Below are positions 1-8,007 of a stretch of 36,221 nt of DNA, piece by piece. The notes under the pieces are model-generated. The model was not told the DNA's origin. It saw only the letters and a list, made by a program, of their open reading frames with translations, and ran no database searches. A program made the translations under genes and the position numbers. Every line of letters starts with the position of its first letter. The first letter of the stretch is position 1. Origin of the DNA: Myxococcales bacterium (GTDB lineage Bacteria; Myxococcota_A; Polyangia; Polyangiales; Polyangiaceae); contig SYFR01000488.1 in assembly GCA_005800325.1 (NCBI GenBank), forward strand, positions 1-36,221. Direction: 5' to 3'.

Positions 1-111
1 CACGCCGGCTTCGGCCTCGGCCTCGAGCGGCTCGTCACCTACGTGTGCGGGCTCGGCAATATTCGCGACGCCATTCCCTATCCGCGCACTCCCGGCAGCG
101 CCACGTTCTGA
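1..111 (+). CDS. asnS: Asparaginyl-tRNA synthetase, C-terminal end (partial)
   Basis: Only the last 36 codons are present, in frame from base 1 to a TGA at 109-111. They read [20 protein letters not shown] followed by [14 protein letters not shown]. This is the class II synthetase motif 3 (GxGLGxER) and the closing 'IRD-IP-PRTPG-A-F' tail typical of AsnRS, which charges tRNA-Asn with asparagine in the cytoplasm. AspRS and LysRS share motif 3 but end differently, so AsnRS is the best call. A tRNA-Ser gene lies 67 bp downstream. The rest of the gene is outside the window. Confidence 0.88.
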   Translation, partial: HAGFGLGLERLVTYVCGLGNIRDAIPYPRTPGSATF

Positions 112-178
112 ACGCCAGCGCTTGCCAAAGATCGCCTCCTCGGGCATCTTCCCGACCCGCTTTCGCTCGCGAGAGCTT

Positions 179-265
179 GGAGAGGTGGCCGAGTGGCTGA
201 AGGCACACGCTTGCTAAGCGTGCGTAGGGTAACTCCTACCGCGGGTTCAAATCCCGCCCTCTCCG
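179..265 (+). tRNA. tRNA-Ser (anticodon GCU)
   Basis: An 87-nt class II tRNA folds by eye. The acceptor stem GGAGAGG (179-185) pairs with CCTCTCC (258-264), and G265 is the discriminator base. The anticodon stem CACGC/GCGTG encloses the loop TTGCTAA, giving anticodon GCT. The T arm is GCGGG-TTCAAAT-CCCGC. A long variable arm (GTAGG...CCTAC) and the G discriminator are serine identity features. It reads AGC/AGU serine codons. The CCA end is not encoded. Confidence 0.96.
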
Positions 266-359
266 CTGCGAATCACGCCGCACGCCGCTGAGCCCGCGCA
301 GCGCGCGGCTCGGCTCATGCGTGGCCGAGGCGTTCGCGTGAGGCGACGGACCCCGGGCA

Positions 360-1775
360 TCACCGAAGCGTCACTGGCGCGGGCGGGCGCAGCACGTTCG
401 AGAGCCACAGCGAAGCGCTCGCGCAGGTCGCTGCCGCGCGGGCGGGCTTGCTCGGCTCGCGCCGATACGGGCCCGCGACGAAGGCGAGCCTTTCTTCCGA
501 GCGCCCCCACGCGAGCGGTCCTAGCTCCGGTCGCAGCGAGCACGCGGCGAGCTTCTTAGCGACGGCTCGCTCGGCCTCACGCGCCTCGCTGGCGTCGTCG
601 AAGCGTACGAGCCACGCGACCGCAAACTCCTTGCGGCCGACGCTCGCGCGCTCGAACACGACGAAGCGATCGCCGCCCCACCCCGCCGCAGCATTGGCCG
701 CTTCGCTCGGGGTCATCCACTCTTCGAAGGCGACGCGCAGTCCCTGCTCGCCCGCGCTGTCGCCGTCGAGTCGCTGCCAGCCCTCGCCGAGCGCCGCGCT
801 CTCGGGCTCATGCACGTCGAGCGCCGGCTCGTGCGCGTCGTATTTCTCGAGGTGCAGGATCTGCTCGGTCGTCGCCGGCGGTGCCGCCCACGCGCGGTCG
901 ACCTCGGCCCAGCCTCCGCGCTGCCGCAGCGCCTGCACGAAGCGAAAGCCGTCGATGTACGGCGCCACGAGCGACAACTGCAGCGACCGCGGTGTCGTCG
1001 CGCCCGTCGTCGAGAGCGCCATCGACACCATCATGCCGAGGCGCAGCTGCTCGGCGTCAGCGCGAAACGCCGAGCCCATCGCCACGTCGAGCATCGCGCT
1101 CGTGGCGTCCCCCTCGGCGAGGCAGCTCGTGGCAGCGAGCCGGTCGAGTTCGCCGGGGCGATACGCGAGCCGCGCGCCGAGGTCGTAGTGCTGATCCTGA
1201 AGCGCGTGCACCAGCTCATGGGCCAAGGTCTCGCGCCGCGCGCCGGGATCGAGGTCGTCCACCAGGTACATCCGATCTGCGTCGGGGTCGTAGAAGCCCG
1301 CGATGTTCGTCTCCACCATCGCGAACACGCCCTCGACGAACGGATAGTCCGCGGGCGTGAGGCCGAGCGCCGCGAAGAACTCGCCCTGGGCCGCGAGCAC
1401 ACGCTCGGGGAGATCGCGCTTGGTCTTCTCGACGATGAGGCGGATCCCCTCGCGGCGTGAGACCTCGCCGCCGGCGACGGCACCCCGGGCCGCGAGCTCG
1501 CGCGTCGCGCTCACTTGGGCGAGGGCAACCGCGATCGCCGCGGCCGCCTCCGAGGTCGCCTCGTCCGCGTGCCGGCTCGCCCCGTCCGCGTGCGCCTTCG
1601 CCGGATCGCTCGTCGCCGCCGTGCCTCGGGCGCGCTCGCGGCTTGCGGTCCCGGTCGGCCCGAGGGCGACATCGCCGAGCCCCGCCGCGCTCTTGGCGCG
1701 CTCGCTCGACGGCCGGAGCCCGCACGCCGCCGTCGACGACACGAGGGCCGCGAGGAGCCAGCGCCGCTTGGCCAT
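360..1775 (-). CDS. Predicted lipoprotein with HExxH metallopeptidase motif
   Basis: About 471 aa. The ATG at 1775 is chosen because it overlaps the rpe stop by one base (TGATG) and gives a lipoprotein signal ([18 protein letters not shown]). The track's longer start would run deep into rpe. After a low-complexity region rich in Ala and His/Asp comes the core, with HELVH at about residues 186-190 inside a stretch reading 'ETLAHELVHALQDQHYDL'. That is the zincin signature: two His zinc ligands and a catalytic Glu. A nearby 'YDPDADRMYLVDDL' segment resembles uncharacterised myxobacterial putative metallopeptidases. The substrate is unknown and the third zinc ligand was not identified. The protein is probably membrane-anchored and faces the periplasm. 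It appears co-translated with rpe, though no functional link is evident. Confidence 0.8.
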   Translation of the reverse strand: MAKRRWLLAALVSSTAACGLRPSSERAKSAAGLGDVALGPTGTASRERARGTAATSDPAKAHADGASRHADEATSEAAAAIAVALAQVSATRELAARGAVAGGEVSRREGIRLIVEKTKRDLPERVLAAQGEFFAALGLTPADYPFVEGVFAMVETNIAGFYDPDADRMYLVDDLDPGARRETLAHELVHALQDQHYDLGARLAYRPGELDRLAATSCLAEGDATSAMLDVAMGSAFRADAEQLRLGMMVSMALSTTGATTPRSLQLSLVAPYIDGFRFVQALRQRGGWAEVDRAWAAPPATTEQILHLEKYDAHEPALDVHEPESAALGEGWQRLDGDSAGEQGLRVAFEEWMTPSEAANAAAGWGGDRFVVFERASVGRKEFAVAWLVRFDDASEAREAERAVAKKLAACSLRPELGPLAWGRSEERLAFVAGPYRREPSKPARAAATCASASLWLSNVLRPPAPVTLR

Positions 1776-2488
1776 CAGTCGTTCCCAGGGACGTCGGCGG
1801 CCGCGCGAATCGCGTCGATCGCGACACGGTAGTCCGCGACGCGCTCCGCCAAGGTCGCCTCGGCGCCGCGCGTGTTCGCTCCATACACGGCCGACCCCGC
1901 GACGAGCACGTTGGCGCCCGCCCTGCGCGCCGCCGCCGCCGGCGCCCGCGTGATCCCGCCGTCGACCTCGAGGTCGGCCGCGAGCTTGCGGCGCTCGAGC
2001 TCGCCCTTGAGCCACGTCAGCTTCGGCAGCACACTACCGAGGAACGGCTGACCGCCGAAGCCCGGATTGACCGTCATCACGAGGAAGAGATCGGCGCAGT
2101 CGAGCACGTAGCGGACGCTCTCTTCGGGCGTGTGCGGATTGAGCGCCACGCCTGCGCGCGCGCCGAGCTGCCGGATCTGCCGCAGCGTGCGCTCGAGGTG
2201 CGTCGAGGCCTCGGCGTGCACGGTCACGACGTCCGCGCCAGCCGCGACGAACTCCTCCACGTAGCGCTCGGGCTCGACGATCATCAAGTGCACGTCGACC
2301 GGGAGCTTCGTGGCCGCGCGCACCGCCCTCACCACCAGCGGACCGATCGTGAGGTTCGGGACGAAGCGGCCATCCATCACGTCGACGTGGATCCAGTCGG
2401 CGCCCGCCGCCTCGACGGCCTGTAGCTCCATCGCCAGTCGACCGAAGTCTGCCGACAGAATCGAAGGGGCAATTCGCGTTTCCGGCAT
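1775..2488 (-). CDS. rpe: Ribulose-phosphate 3-epimerase
   Basis: 237 aa, close to the usual 215-240. It interconverts ribulose 5-phosphate and xylulose 5-phosphate in the pentose phosphate pathway. Family signatures are present in order: [13 protein letters not shown] at the N terminus, the metal-site strand [37 protein letters not shown], and LEVDGGIT. The conserved His and Asp metal ligands (HVDVMDG, VDVHLM, EVDGG) are intact. The fold is a TIM barrel and the enzyme is cytoplasmic. It is the first gene of a minus-strand pair; the following lipoprotein starts on its stop codon. The C terminus is extended by a short helical tail rich in Ala and Arg. Confidence 0.97.
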   Translation of the reverse strand: MPETRIAPSILSADFGRLAMELQAVEAAGADWIHVDVMDGRFVPNLTIGPLVVRAVRAATKLPVDVHLMIVEPERYVEEFVAAGADVVTVHAEASTHLERTLRQIRQLGARAGVALNPHTPEESVRYVLDCADLFLVMTVNPGFGGQPFLGSVLPKLTWLKGELERRKLAADLEVDGGITRAPAAAARRAGANVLVAGSAVYGANTRGAEATLAERVADYRVAIDAIRAAADVPGND

Positions 2489-2827
2489 GCGCGTTCTTCT
2501 AGTGTGGCGAAGCAGAGATTCGCCACCAAATTAGCACCGCGTCCGCGAGTCGAAATGAGCCGCAGGGCGACGACTTCGCTCGCCCTCGCCGCGATCGGGG
2601 GCGAGCGAACTTGTCAGCGAATTTCGGACTCAGGGCACGAGCGAAGTCGGCGAGCCTTGGGTAGCCCGGCTCGAGGTCGCGCCATCGTCGTGCGGTGCCG
2701 CGCAGGTCACCCGCGGCCCGCGTCTTGCGCGCGATCAACGACGCCGAAGTTCGCGCTTTGGTCTTCCCGTCGAGGCGTGCTATCCGAGCGCCCGCCGCGG
2801 CGCCCCCGCGCCCCGCGAACGCCGCCG
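2489..2827. other. Intergenic region between divergent rpe and the GNAT gene
   Basis: This 339-bp gap has no convincing gene. The two track ORFs that cross it (2499-2738 minus and the upstream extension of 2504-3304) encode Arg/Ala/Ser-rich sequence without recognisable motifs. It must hold the promoters for rpe and for the GNAT/cNMP pair. The only clear structure is a strong hairpin at 2575-2609, inside a second, wider 12-bp inverted repeat (2571-2582 / 2638-2649). Confidence 0.6.
2571..2649. other. Nested inverted repeats (hairpin) in intergenic DNA
   Basis: TTCGCTCGCCC (2575-2585) is perfectly complementary to GGGCGAGCGAA (2599-2609), with a 13-nt loop. Overlapping it, CGACTTCGCTCG (2571-2582) also pairs with CGAGCGAAGTCG (2638-2649). 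The left arm therefore has two alternative partners, so two exclusive folds are possible. No U-tract follows, so a classic intrinsic terminator is unlikely. It could be a 5' leader structure of the GNAT gene or a chance product of GC-rich DNA. Confidence 0.5.
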
Positions 2828-3304
2828 ATGACCGCTCCCCCGTTCACCACGCGCCAGCTCGAGAAGGGTGACTACGACCAGATCGTGCGGATCATCGACA
2901 AGTGGTGGGGTGGTCCGACCAGTGCCCTCGCCCACCCCTTGTTCTTCTACGAGCTCGGCGAGCTGGCGCGCGTCGTCGTCCACGAGGGCGCCCTCGTCGG
3001 CTTCTTGTTCGGGTTCATCGCGCCCGCGGGTCCGACGGGCTACGTCCACCTCGTCGGCATCGATCCCGAGTTCCGGCGCCGCAACGTCGGCACGCGCCTC
3101 TACGCCTCGTTCGAGGAGGCCTGTCGGCTCGCGGGCTGCTCGCGGCTGAAGGCCATCACGACGCTCGCCAACGACGGCTCGGTACACTTCCACGAGGCGC
3201 TCGGCTGGACGGCAGAAGAGCACGGAGACTACGCGGGCCCGGGCCGCGCGCGGCTCGTCTTCACGAAGGCGATCGCCGCCGACGCGAGCGAGGGACGCCG
3301 ATGA
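2828..3304 (+). CDS. GNAT-family N-acetyltransferase
   Basis: 158 aa from the ATG at 2828 (MTAPPFTTRQLEKGDYDQIV); the upstream extension in the track is not GNAT-like. The fold elements appear in order: an N-terminal 'R-L---DYDQIVRIID' region, the beta4 segment GYVHLVGIDPEFRRRNVGTRLY with the acetyl-CoA pyrophosphate-binding motif (RRRNVGTRL, matching Q/RxxGxG/A), and a C-terminal 'FHEALGW' block usual in the family. It transfers acetyl from acetyl-CoA to an amine, either a small molecule or protein lysine. Its stop overlaps the start of a cyclic-nucleotide-binding protein (ATGA). In mycobacteria these two domains are fused as a cAMP-controlled protein lysine acetyltransferase, so cyclic-nucleotide control is a reasonable inference here. 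The substrate is unknown. Confidence 0.88.
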   Translation: MTAPPFTTRQLEKGDYDQIVRIIDKWWGGPTSALAHPLFFYELGELARVVVHEGALVGFLFGFIAPAGPTGYVHLVGIDPEFRRRNVGTRLYASFEEACRLAGCSRLKAITTLANDGSVHFHEALGWTAEEHGDYAGPGRARLVFTKAIAADASEGRR

Positions 3305-3864
3305 CCGCACGCGACGACGTGACCGCACGCGACGACGTGACCGCACGCGACGACGTGACCGCACGCGACGACGTGACCGCACGCGACGACGACGCCCTGC
3401 GCGGCGGTGCTCTCTTTGCCGCGCTCGAGCCGGAGGTCGCCGAGGCCCTGATCGCCCGACTCACCCGCCGCTCGTTCACGGCCGGCGAGACCGTGTTCCG
3501 CGAGGGCGACAGCGGTCACTCGCTGTTCATCGTGCTCGAGGGCGAGATCGAGCTCGTCCGCGTGGCGGCGAGCGGCGAGCTCCTCCATTCCGTGACGTTC
3601 GCGCCGGGCACCTGGTTCGGGGAGGTGGCGCTGCTCGGCGTGACGACGCGAGCCATCCTGGCCCGCGCGCGCACCGATGCCCGCCTCGCCGAGCTCGGCT
3701 CACGCCAGCTGCACGAACTCTACCGCGCCGATCCGCGGGCGTACGCGCTCCTCGCGATGAACCTCGCGCGCGGCCTCGCGCGTAAGTTGCAGCAGTCGGA
3801 GGGCCGCCTCGCGGGCGTGCTCGCGGCCACCGGGCACCGCGCCGCTCCGCTGCGGGCCGAATAG
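3301..3864 (+). CDS. Cyclic nucleotide-binding domain protein with N-terminal TARDDV repeats
   Basis: 187 aa, ATG at 3301 overlapping the GNAT stop. Residues 2-30 are four copies of TARDDV plus a partial fifth. A cNMP-binding domain follows (about 36-150): 'LFAALEPEVAEALIARL', 'FTAGETVFREGDSGHSLFIV', and a phosphate-binding cassette reading WFGEVALLGVTTRAIL that keeps the Glu and Arg expected to contact the ribose and cyclic phosphate. The C-terminal helical tail is short and has no helix-turn-helix, so this is a sensor or regulatory subunit, not a Crp-type transcription factor. Coupling to the acetyltransferase gene suggests it controls that enzyme. Whether it prefers cAMP or cGMP cannot be read from the sequence. 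Confidence 0.88.
   Translation: MTARDDVTARDDVTARDDVTARDDVTARDDDALRGGALFAALEPEVAEALIARLTRRSFTAGETVFREGDSGHSLFIVLEGEIELVRVAASGELLHSVTFAPGTWFGEVALLGVTTRAILARARTDARLAELGSRQLHELYRADPRAYALLAMNLARGLARKLQQSEGRLAGVLAATGHRAAPLRAE
3304..3390 (+). repeat. 18-bp tandem repeat in coding sequence (4.8 copies)
   Basis: Four perfect copies of ACCGCACGCGACGACGTG plus 15 bases of a fifth start immediately after the ATG of the cNMP-binding gene. They encode (TARDDV)n. The copies are identical at the DNA level, which points to recent slippage or expansion. The unit is a multiple of three, so the frame survives changes in copy number. Confidence 0.98.
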
Positions 3865-3926
3865 CTCGAGCGCGGCGACTCCGCGTTTCGCCGCCTAGTT
3901 CTAGCGAGCGGCGTGCGACGCGGCGG

Positions 3927-4598
3927 TCAGTCCCCGTCGGTGGCGCGGCCGAGCACTTTGCACATGCCGCCCGCCCCGGCAGGGCCATGGGCATAGACGA
4001 GGCTCTTTCCCTTTTGCGGCCGGGAACGCACGTAGAGCGCGCCTCCAGGCCCCGGTCGCTCGAGGATGGCACCGAGCGCCTGGGGCCGGTCCAGCGGTAG
4101 CTCCTCGACCACGACGATGACGTTCGCGCCGTCGCGGTCGACCGCGAAGATCGACGGACGCCGATGCGTGGGCGCGTCGGCGGCACAGCTCGAGCCTTCG
4201 GTGCGCATCGCGAACGCCAGCTCGCCAGGGCCCATCACCGGCACACCCGCCTGCCAGCGCAGCCTCCGATCTCCGGCCTCCCCGACGACCACGTCGAGGC
4301 ACGAGCAGCGCGCGTCCGGCTTGTCGGTCTTGGGCATCATCAAGTCGTGGCGCACGCCGCGCAGCGTGGTCGCCTTGCCGCCCACCTGCTGCGGCGCCTT
4401 GCCAAACAGCGACTCGACATCGCGCCACGCCGTCGTCCGCGCCGTCTCGTCCCTGACCCAGTCCTTCTCGTCGTAGACGTCGACCTGCCGCGCGCAGCCC
4501 GTCCCGAGCCCGGCAGCCATCACGAGCCACGCGACGCCCACCCACGTCGAAGCCCTCGTTCCCGTCCTAGGTTGCCGCGAAAAGACCGAAGCTCGCAT
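3927..4598 (-). CDS. Predicted lipoprotein, function unknown
   Basis: About 223 aa from the ATG at 4598 (MRASVFSRQPRTGTRAS...), giving an n-region with Arg, a hydrophobic stretch (WVGVAWLVMAAGLGTGC) and a lipobox Cys. The track start 22 codons upstream adds only Arg/Pro-rich residues. The mature part has about five Cys (CSC, SSC, MCK) and beta-rich segments such as 'ANVIVVVEELPL'. I recognise no family; it looks like one of the many lineage-restricted myxobacterial lipoproteins. It is divergent from the next lipoprotein gene, with a perfect palindrome between them. Confidence 0.72.
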   Translation of the reverse strand: MRASVFSRQPRTGTRASTWVGVAWLVMAAGLGTGCARQVDVYDEKDWVRDETARTTAWRDVESLFGKAPQQVGGKATTLRGVRHDLMMPKTDKPDARCSCLDVVVGEAGDRRLRWQAGVPVMGPGELAFAMRTEGSSCAADAPTHRRPSIFAVDRDGANVIVVVEELPLDRPQALGAILERPGPGGALYVRSRPQKGKSLVYAHGPAGAGGMCKVLGRATDGD

Positions 4599-4714
4599 CG
4601 CGCGTCGAGCTTCGCACCTCGGGCCGGGGCGCGGCAAGTTCGCGGGTCGTCTCGTGCGGTGCATCCGAGATTCGCCAGCGAACGAGCTCGCGTCCGGGTC
4701 GGCGATCGCGTCGG

Positions 4715-4726
4715 GAGAAATTTCTC
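4715..4726. promoter_or_regulatory. Perfect 12-bp palindrome GAGAAATTTCTC, candidate operator
   Basis: GAGAAATTTCTC is a perfect palindrome with an AT core, unusual in this very GC-rich window. It lies in the 167-bp region between two divergent lipoprotein genes, about 40 bp before the TTG start at 4766. The position suits a dimeric repressor or activator site shared by both promoters. No regulator gene is adjacent. Confidence 0.4.
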
Positions 4727-4765
4727 ACGCATCTGCCGCTCGTCCGTTAGGCTGCCGTAGGCGCC

Positions 4766-5245
4766 TTGAACTCGAGTCTTTTCCCCTTGTGTGTCGCGGC
4801 TGCTCTTGGCGCATGTCGAGCCGACGAATCCGCCAGGCCACCGAACACCTCGGGAGTCCCCGCCACCTCGGGAGCCAACGCCAGCTCGGGCGGCAACGCC
4901 ACCACAGGAGCCAGCGGAGGCGCGGGGCAAGGCGGATCGGGTGGCGACGGAAGCGGGGGCGACACCTCCAACTACGGTGAGGATGGTCCCGCGTGCTACG
5001 CCTGTGTGATTGCCCTCGAGGAGGGCAGTTGCGCCGCTGAGTTCGCCGTCTGCCGCGAACACACGGGCTGCATCCTGTGGCTCAGCTGCATCGACGACTG
5101 CGCCCAGGATATCAACAATCACGCCTGTTACTTGGCCTGCGACGCCGAGTTTCTTCAGACGAACTCTTCGAATCAGACGCTGAGGTCGTGCGCATGCGAA
5201 GAGTGCGCGGGCGTGTGCAAGAGCCTCTGTACCTGCGGCAAGTGA
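4766..5245 (+). CDS. Cys-rich predicted lipoprotein, function unknown
   Basis: 159 aa, starting at a TTG (4766); no better in-frame ATG gives a signal peptide. The N terminus MNSSLFPLCVAAALGAC is a short lipoprotein signal with lipobox LGAC. Next comes a linker of Ser, Gly, Thr and Asn (GASGGAGQGGSGGDGSGG type), then a compact Cys-rich domain with about 14 Cys (CYAC, CAAEFAVC, CILWLSCIDDC, CACEECAGVCKSLCTC). This architecture is very common among myxobacterial surface lipoproteins of unknown role. The many paired Cys suggest disulphide bonding outside the cytoplasm. Confidence 0.78.
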   Translation: MNSSLFPLCVAAALGACRADESARPPNTSGVPATSGANASSGGNATTGASGGAGQGGSGGDGSGGDTSNYGEDGPACYACVIALEEGSCAAEFAVCREHTGCILWLSCIDDCAQDINNHACYLACDAEFLQTNSSNQTLRSCACEECAGVCKSLCTCGK

Positions 5246-5464
5246 GCGCGCGGGCGCTCCCGGCGCCTTGGAGACAGCGAGCCAGCGAGAAGCGCGGGAG
5301 CGGTCGCGCGTCGTGGCGATGATCTTTGTATGAGCGCGAACGGCGGCGTCCATGGCCTGGAGTTTCTGCGCGACGCACGGAGTCGGTCGGCGATGCGCGT
5401 GCCTGCGGCACGGCCTTTGCCGGAGCGGTTGGTCGCGCGCGGGCGAATGCGATACGGAGGGCGC

Positions 5465-7714
5465 GTGAGCCGCGGCGACGACCAGCTCGACTTCGCGCTT
5501 CCCGCGCCGGCGGCGCCCGCGGTGGAGGGCGTCCTCGAGGGCGAGGTGATTCGGGTCACATACACGAGCGAGGCGACCGGATTTCGCGTGCTGCGGGTGC
5601 GCGTCGCCGGGCAGGCCGAGCCGGAGACGGTGGTCGGCGTGGTGCCGGTCGCGCCGCCAGGAAGCCGTGTTCGCGTCACCGGCACCTACGTCGAAGACTC
5701 GCGCCACGGCCGCCAGTTCAAGGCGACGACGCTGCTCGTGCTCGCGCCCGCGACGCTCGCGGGGATCGAGCGCTACCTTGGCTCGGGCCTCGTCCCTGGC
5801 ATCGGACCGGTCTACGCCAAGCGCATCGTAGAGAAGTTCGGCGAGCGCACGCTCGAGGTCCTCGACCGCAGCCCTGAGCGGCTGCGGGAAGTGCCGGGGC
5901 TCGGCGCGCGCCGCATCGAGGGGATCGCCGGGGCGTGGTCCGAGCACCGCGAGATCGGCGCCATCATGGTGTTCCTCCAGGCGCACGGTGCGTCGCCGGC
6001 GCTCGCGGCGCGCATTCACGCGAGGTTCGGGGCGCAGGCGATGACCGTGGTGTCGAAATCGCCCTACCGCCTCGCGCTCGACGTGTGGGGGATCGGCTTC
6101 AAGACCGCGGACGAGATCGCGCGCAGCGTCGGAATTCCCGCGGACTCACCCGAGCGCGCGCAGGCGGGCGTGTTGCACGTCTTGCACGAGCTCGCCGGGC
6201 GCGGAGACGTCTACGCCGAGGAGGCCGCGCTCGTCGAGCAGACGGCGGCGATGCTCGAGTGCGAGCTCGTGGCAGCCGAGCAAGCGGTCGCGGCGCTCGC
6301 GTCGACGAGCCGGATCCGGAGGGAGGTTCACGGCGAAGTCACAGCCATCTACGCGCCCGAGCTCTACGACGCGGAGGTGCGCACGGCCACGCGGCTCGCG
6401 GCGCTCGTGCGCGAAGTCGAGCCCATCCCTCACGCGGCGCGGGCGATCGCCGAGTTCGAGCGCCAGAGCGGCCTCACGCTCGACGAGACGCAGCGGCGGG
6501 CGATCGATGCGGCGGCGCAGAGCAAGGTGCTGATCGTGACGGGAGGCCCGGGCACCGGCAAGACCACGATCGTGCGCGCGCTGCTCGCGCTCTTCGACAT
6601 GGCGCGTATTCCGGTGGCGCTCGCGGCTCCGACGGGGCGCGCGGCCAAGCGCATGAGCGAGGCGACAGGGCGGGACGCGGCGACGCTCCACCGCCTGCTC
6701 GAGTTCGAGCCGCGGCGCGGGAACTTCATGCGGCATTCCGATCGCGCGCTCGAGGTCGGCGGCCTCGTCGTCGATGAGACGTCGATGGTGCCCATCGTGC
6801 TCGCGGATGCGCTGCTCGGGGCGCTCCCGGATCATGCGCGGCTCGTGCTCGTCGGCGACGTCGATCAGCTCCCGAGCGTCGGCCCCGGGGCGGTCTTGCG
6901 CGACGTCATCGACTCGGGCTGCGTGCCGGTGGTGCGCCTGTCGCGCGTGTTTCGCCAAGGCGAGGACAGCAGCATCATCGCCAACGCGCACCGCATCCAC
7001 GACGGCATCGCGCCGCTCGGCGCGGTCCGGCAAGGCGAGCAATTTTACGTCTTCGATCGGCAGGGTCCCGAGGAGGCGATCGAGCTGATGCGCGAGCTCG
7101 TCACCAAGCGGATCCCGCGCGCCTTCGGGCTCGATCCGCGCCGCGACGTACAGATCCTCACGCCGACGCAGCGCGGGGCGGCGGGCGCCATCGCGCTCAA
7201 CGAGCTCTTTCAGGCCGAGCTCAACCCGCCGTCGCCCGAGCGCGCCGAGGTTTGTCGCGGCAATCGCACGCTGCGCGTCGGCGACAAGGTGATGCAGCTC
7301 AAGAACGACTACGACAAAGAGATTTTCAACGGCGACGTCGGGCAGGTCGCGGGCGTGCACGCCGAGGAGCGCACCGTGACCGTGCGCTTCGACGAGCGGG
7401 AGGTAGCGTTTGCGGAGTCCGAGCTCGATCAGCTCGGGCTCGCGTATGCGACGACGGTGCACAAGAGCCAGGGCAGCGAGTACCCGGCCATCGTGATGCC
7501 GCTCATGACGCAGCACTTCATCATGCTGTCGCGCAATCTTCTCTATACGGCGGTCACGCGCGCCAAGCAGCTCGTGATCTTGATCGTGCATCCGCGCGCG
7601 CTGTCGCTCGCGCTCGCCGAGGTTCGCCGCGAGAGTCGAAAGACGCGGCTCGCCGAGCGGCTGCGCGAAATCGCGGGCGGTCAGTCGCCGAAGCCGGCAA
7701 GCGCGAGCAGCTGA
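5465..7714 (+). CDS. recD2: RecD2-type ATP-dependent DNA helicase (SF1B)
   Basis: 749 aa from GTG 5465, which is preceded by GGAGG; an ATG at 5330 would give 794 aa with an N terminus not expected in the family. RecD2 is a 5'-3' helicase acting in recombination and repair without RecBC. In order: N-terminal beta domain (EGVLEGEVIRVTYTSEATGF), helix-hairpin-helix region (GLVPGIGPVYAKRIV, VPGLGARRIEGI), Walker A GGPGTGKTT, motif Ia (APTGRAAKRM), Walker B VVDETSMV, motif III VGDVDQLPSVGPG, the RVFRQ motif, motif V/VI segments (ATTVHKSQGSEY and LLYTAVTRAK). All helicase motifs look intact. The last 34 bases overlap the end of the convergent trxA. Confidence 0.95.
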   Translation: MSRGDDQLDFALPAPAAPAVEGVLEGEVIRVTYTSEATGFRVLRVRVAGQAEPETVVGVVPVAPPGSRVRVTGTYVEDSRHGRQFKATTLLVLAPATLAGIERYLGSGLVPGIGPVYAKRIVEKFGERTLEVLDRSPERLREVPGLGARRIEGIAGAWSEHREIGAIMVFLQAHGASPALAARIHARFGAQAMTVVSKSPYRLALDVWGIGFKTADEIARSVGIPADSPERAQAGVLHVLHELAGRGDVYAEEAALVEQTAAMLECELVAAEQAVAALASTSRIRREVHGEVTAIYAPELYDAEVRTATRLAALVREVEPIPHAARAIAEFERQSGLTLDETQRRAIDAAAQSKVLIVTGGPGTGKTTIVRALLALFDMARIPVALAAPTGRAAKRMSEATGRDAATLHRLLEFEPRRGNFMRHSDRALEVGGLVVDETSMVPIVLADALLGALPDHARLVLVGDVDQLPSVGPGAVLRDVIDSGCVPVVRLSRVFRQGEDSSIIANAHRIHDGIAPLGAVRQGEQFYVFDRQGPEEAIELMRELVTKRIPRAFGLDPRRDVQILTPTQRGAAGAIALNELFQAELNPPSPERAEVCRGNRTLRVGDKVMQLKNDYDKEIFNGDVGQVAGVHAEERTVTVRFDEREVAFAESELDQLGLAYATTVHKSQGSEYPAIVMPLMTQHFIMLSRNLLYTAVTRAKQLVILIVHPRALSLALAEVRRESRKTRLAERLREIAGGQSPKPASASS

Positions 7715-8007
7715 TTGCGGTTGGCGAGGCCGACGCGAGAGCCCTTCTTCTGCCCGCCCTCGAAGACCATGACCGTCGGCACGCTGGAGATGCCGTACTT
7801 CGAGGCGATCGAAGGGGCCGCGTCGACGTCGATCTTGGCGACGGTGAGCTTGCCGGCATACTCGACGGCGAGCTTCTCGACGATCGGCGCCAGCATTTTG
7901 CAGGGCCCGCACCAGGTCGTGTAGAAATCGACGAGCACGGGACCCGTGGCCTTCAGCACCTCGGCATCGAAGTTGGCATCGGTGACCGTCTTGACGTTGT
8001 TGCTCAT
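7681..8007 (-). CDS. trxA: Thioredoxin
   Basis: 108 aa, the normal thioredoxin length, from the ATG at 8007 (MSNNVKTVTDANFDAEVL). The active site WCGPC is at residues 32-36, preceded by VLVDFYTTW and followed by the cis-Pro segment ISSVPTVMVFEGG. It is a cytoplasmic dithiol-disulphide oxidoreductase working with thioredoxin reductase. The longer track ORF adds 22 Arg/Pro-rich residues unlike any thioredoxin. Its 3' end overlaps recD2 by 34 bp on the opposite strand, so there is no room for separate terminators. Confidence 0.97.
   Translation of the reverse strand: MSNNVKTVTDANFDAEVLKATGPVLVDFYTTWCGPCKMLAPIVEKLAVEYAGKLTVAKIDVDAAPSIASKYGISSVPTVMVFEGGQKKGSRVGLANRNQLLALAGFGD

Noticed and set aside
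2504-2827. Upstream extension of the GNAT ORF
   Set aside because: The extra 108 residues are low-complexity and unlike GNAT N termini; the ATG at 2828 starts a normal-length domain.
5330-5464. ATG at 5330 as recD2 start
   Set aside because: It adds 45 residues not expected for the family and lacks a ribosome site, whereas GTG 5465 follows GGAGG. Still possible, so recorded.
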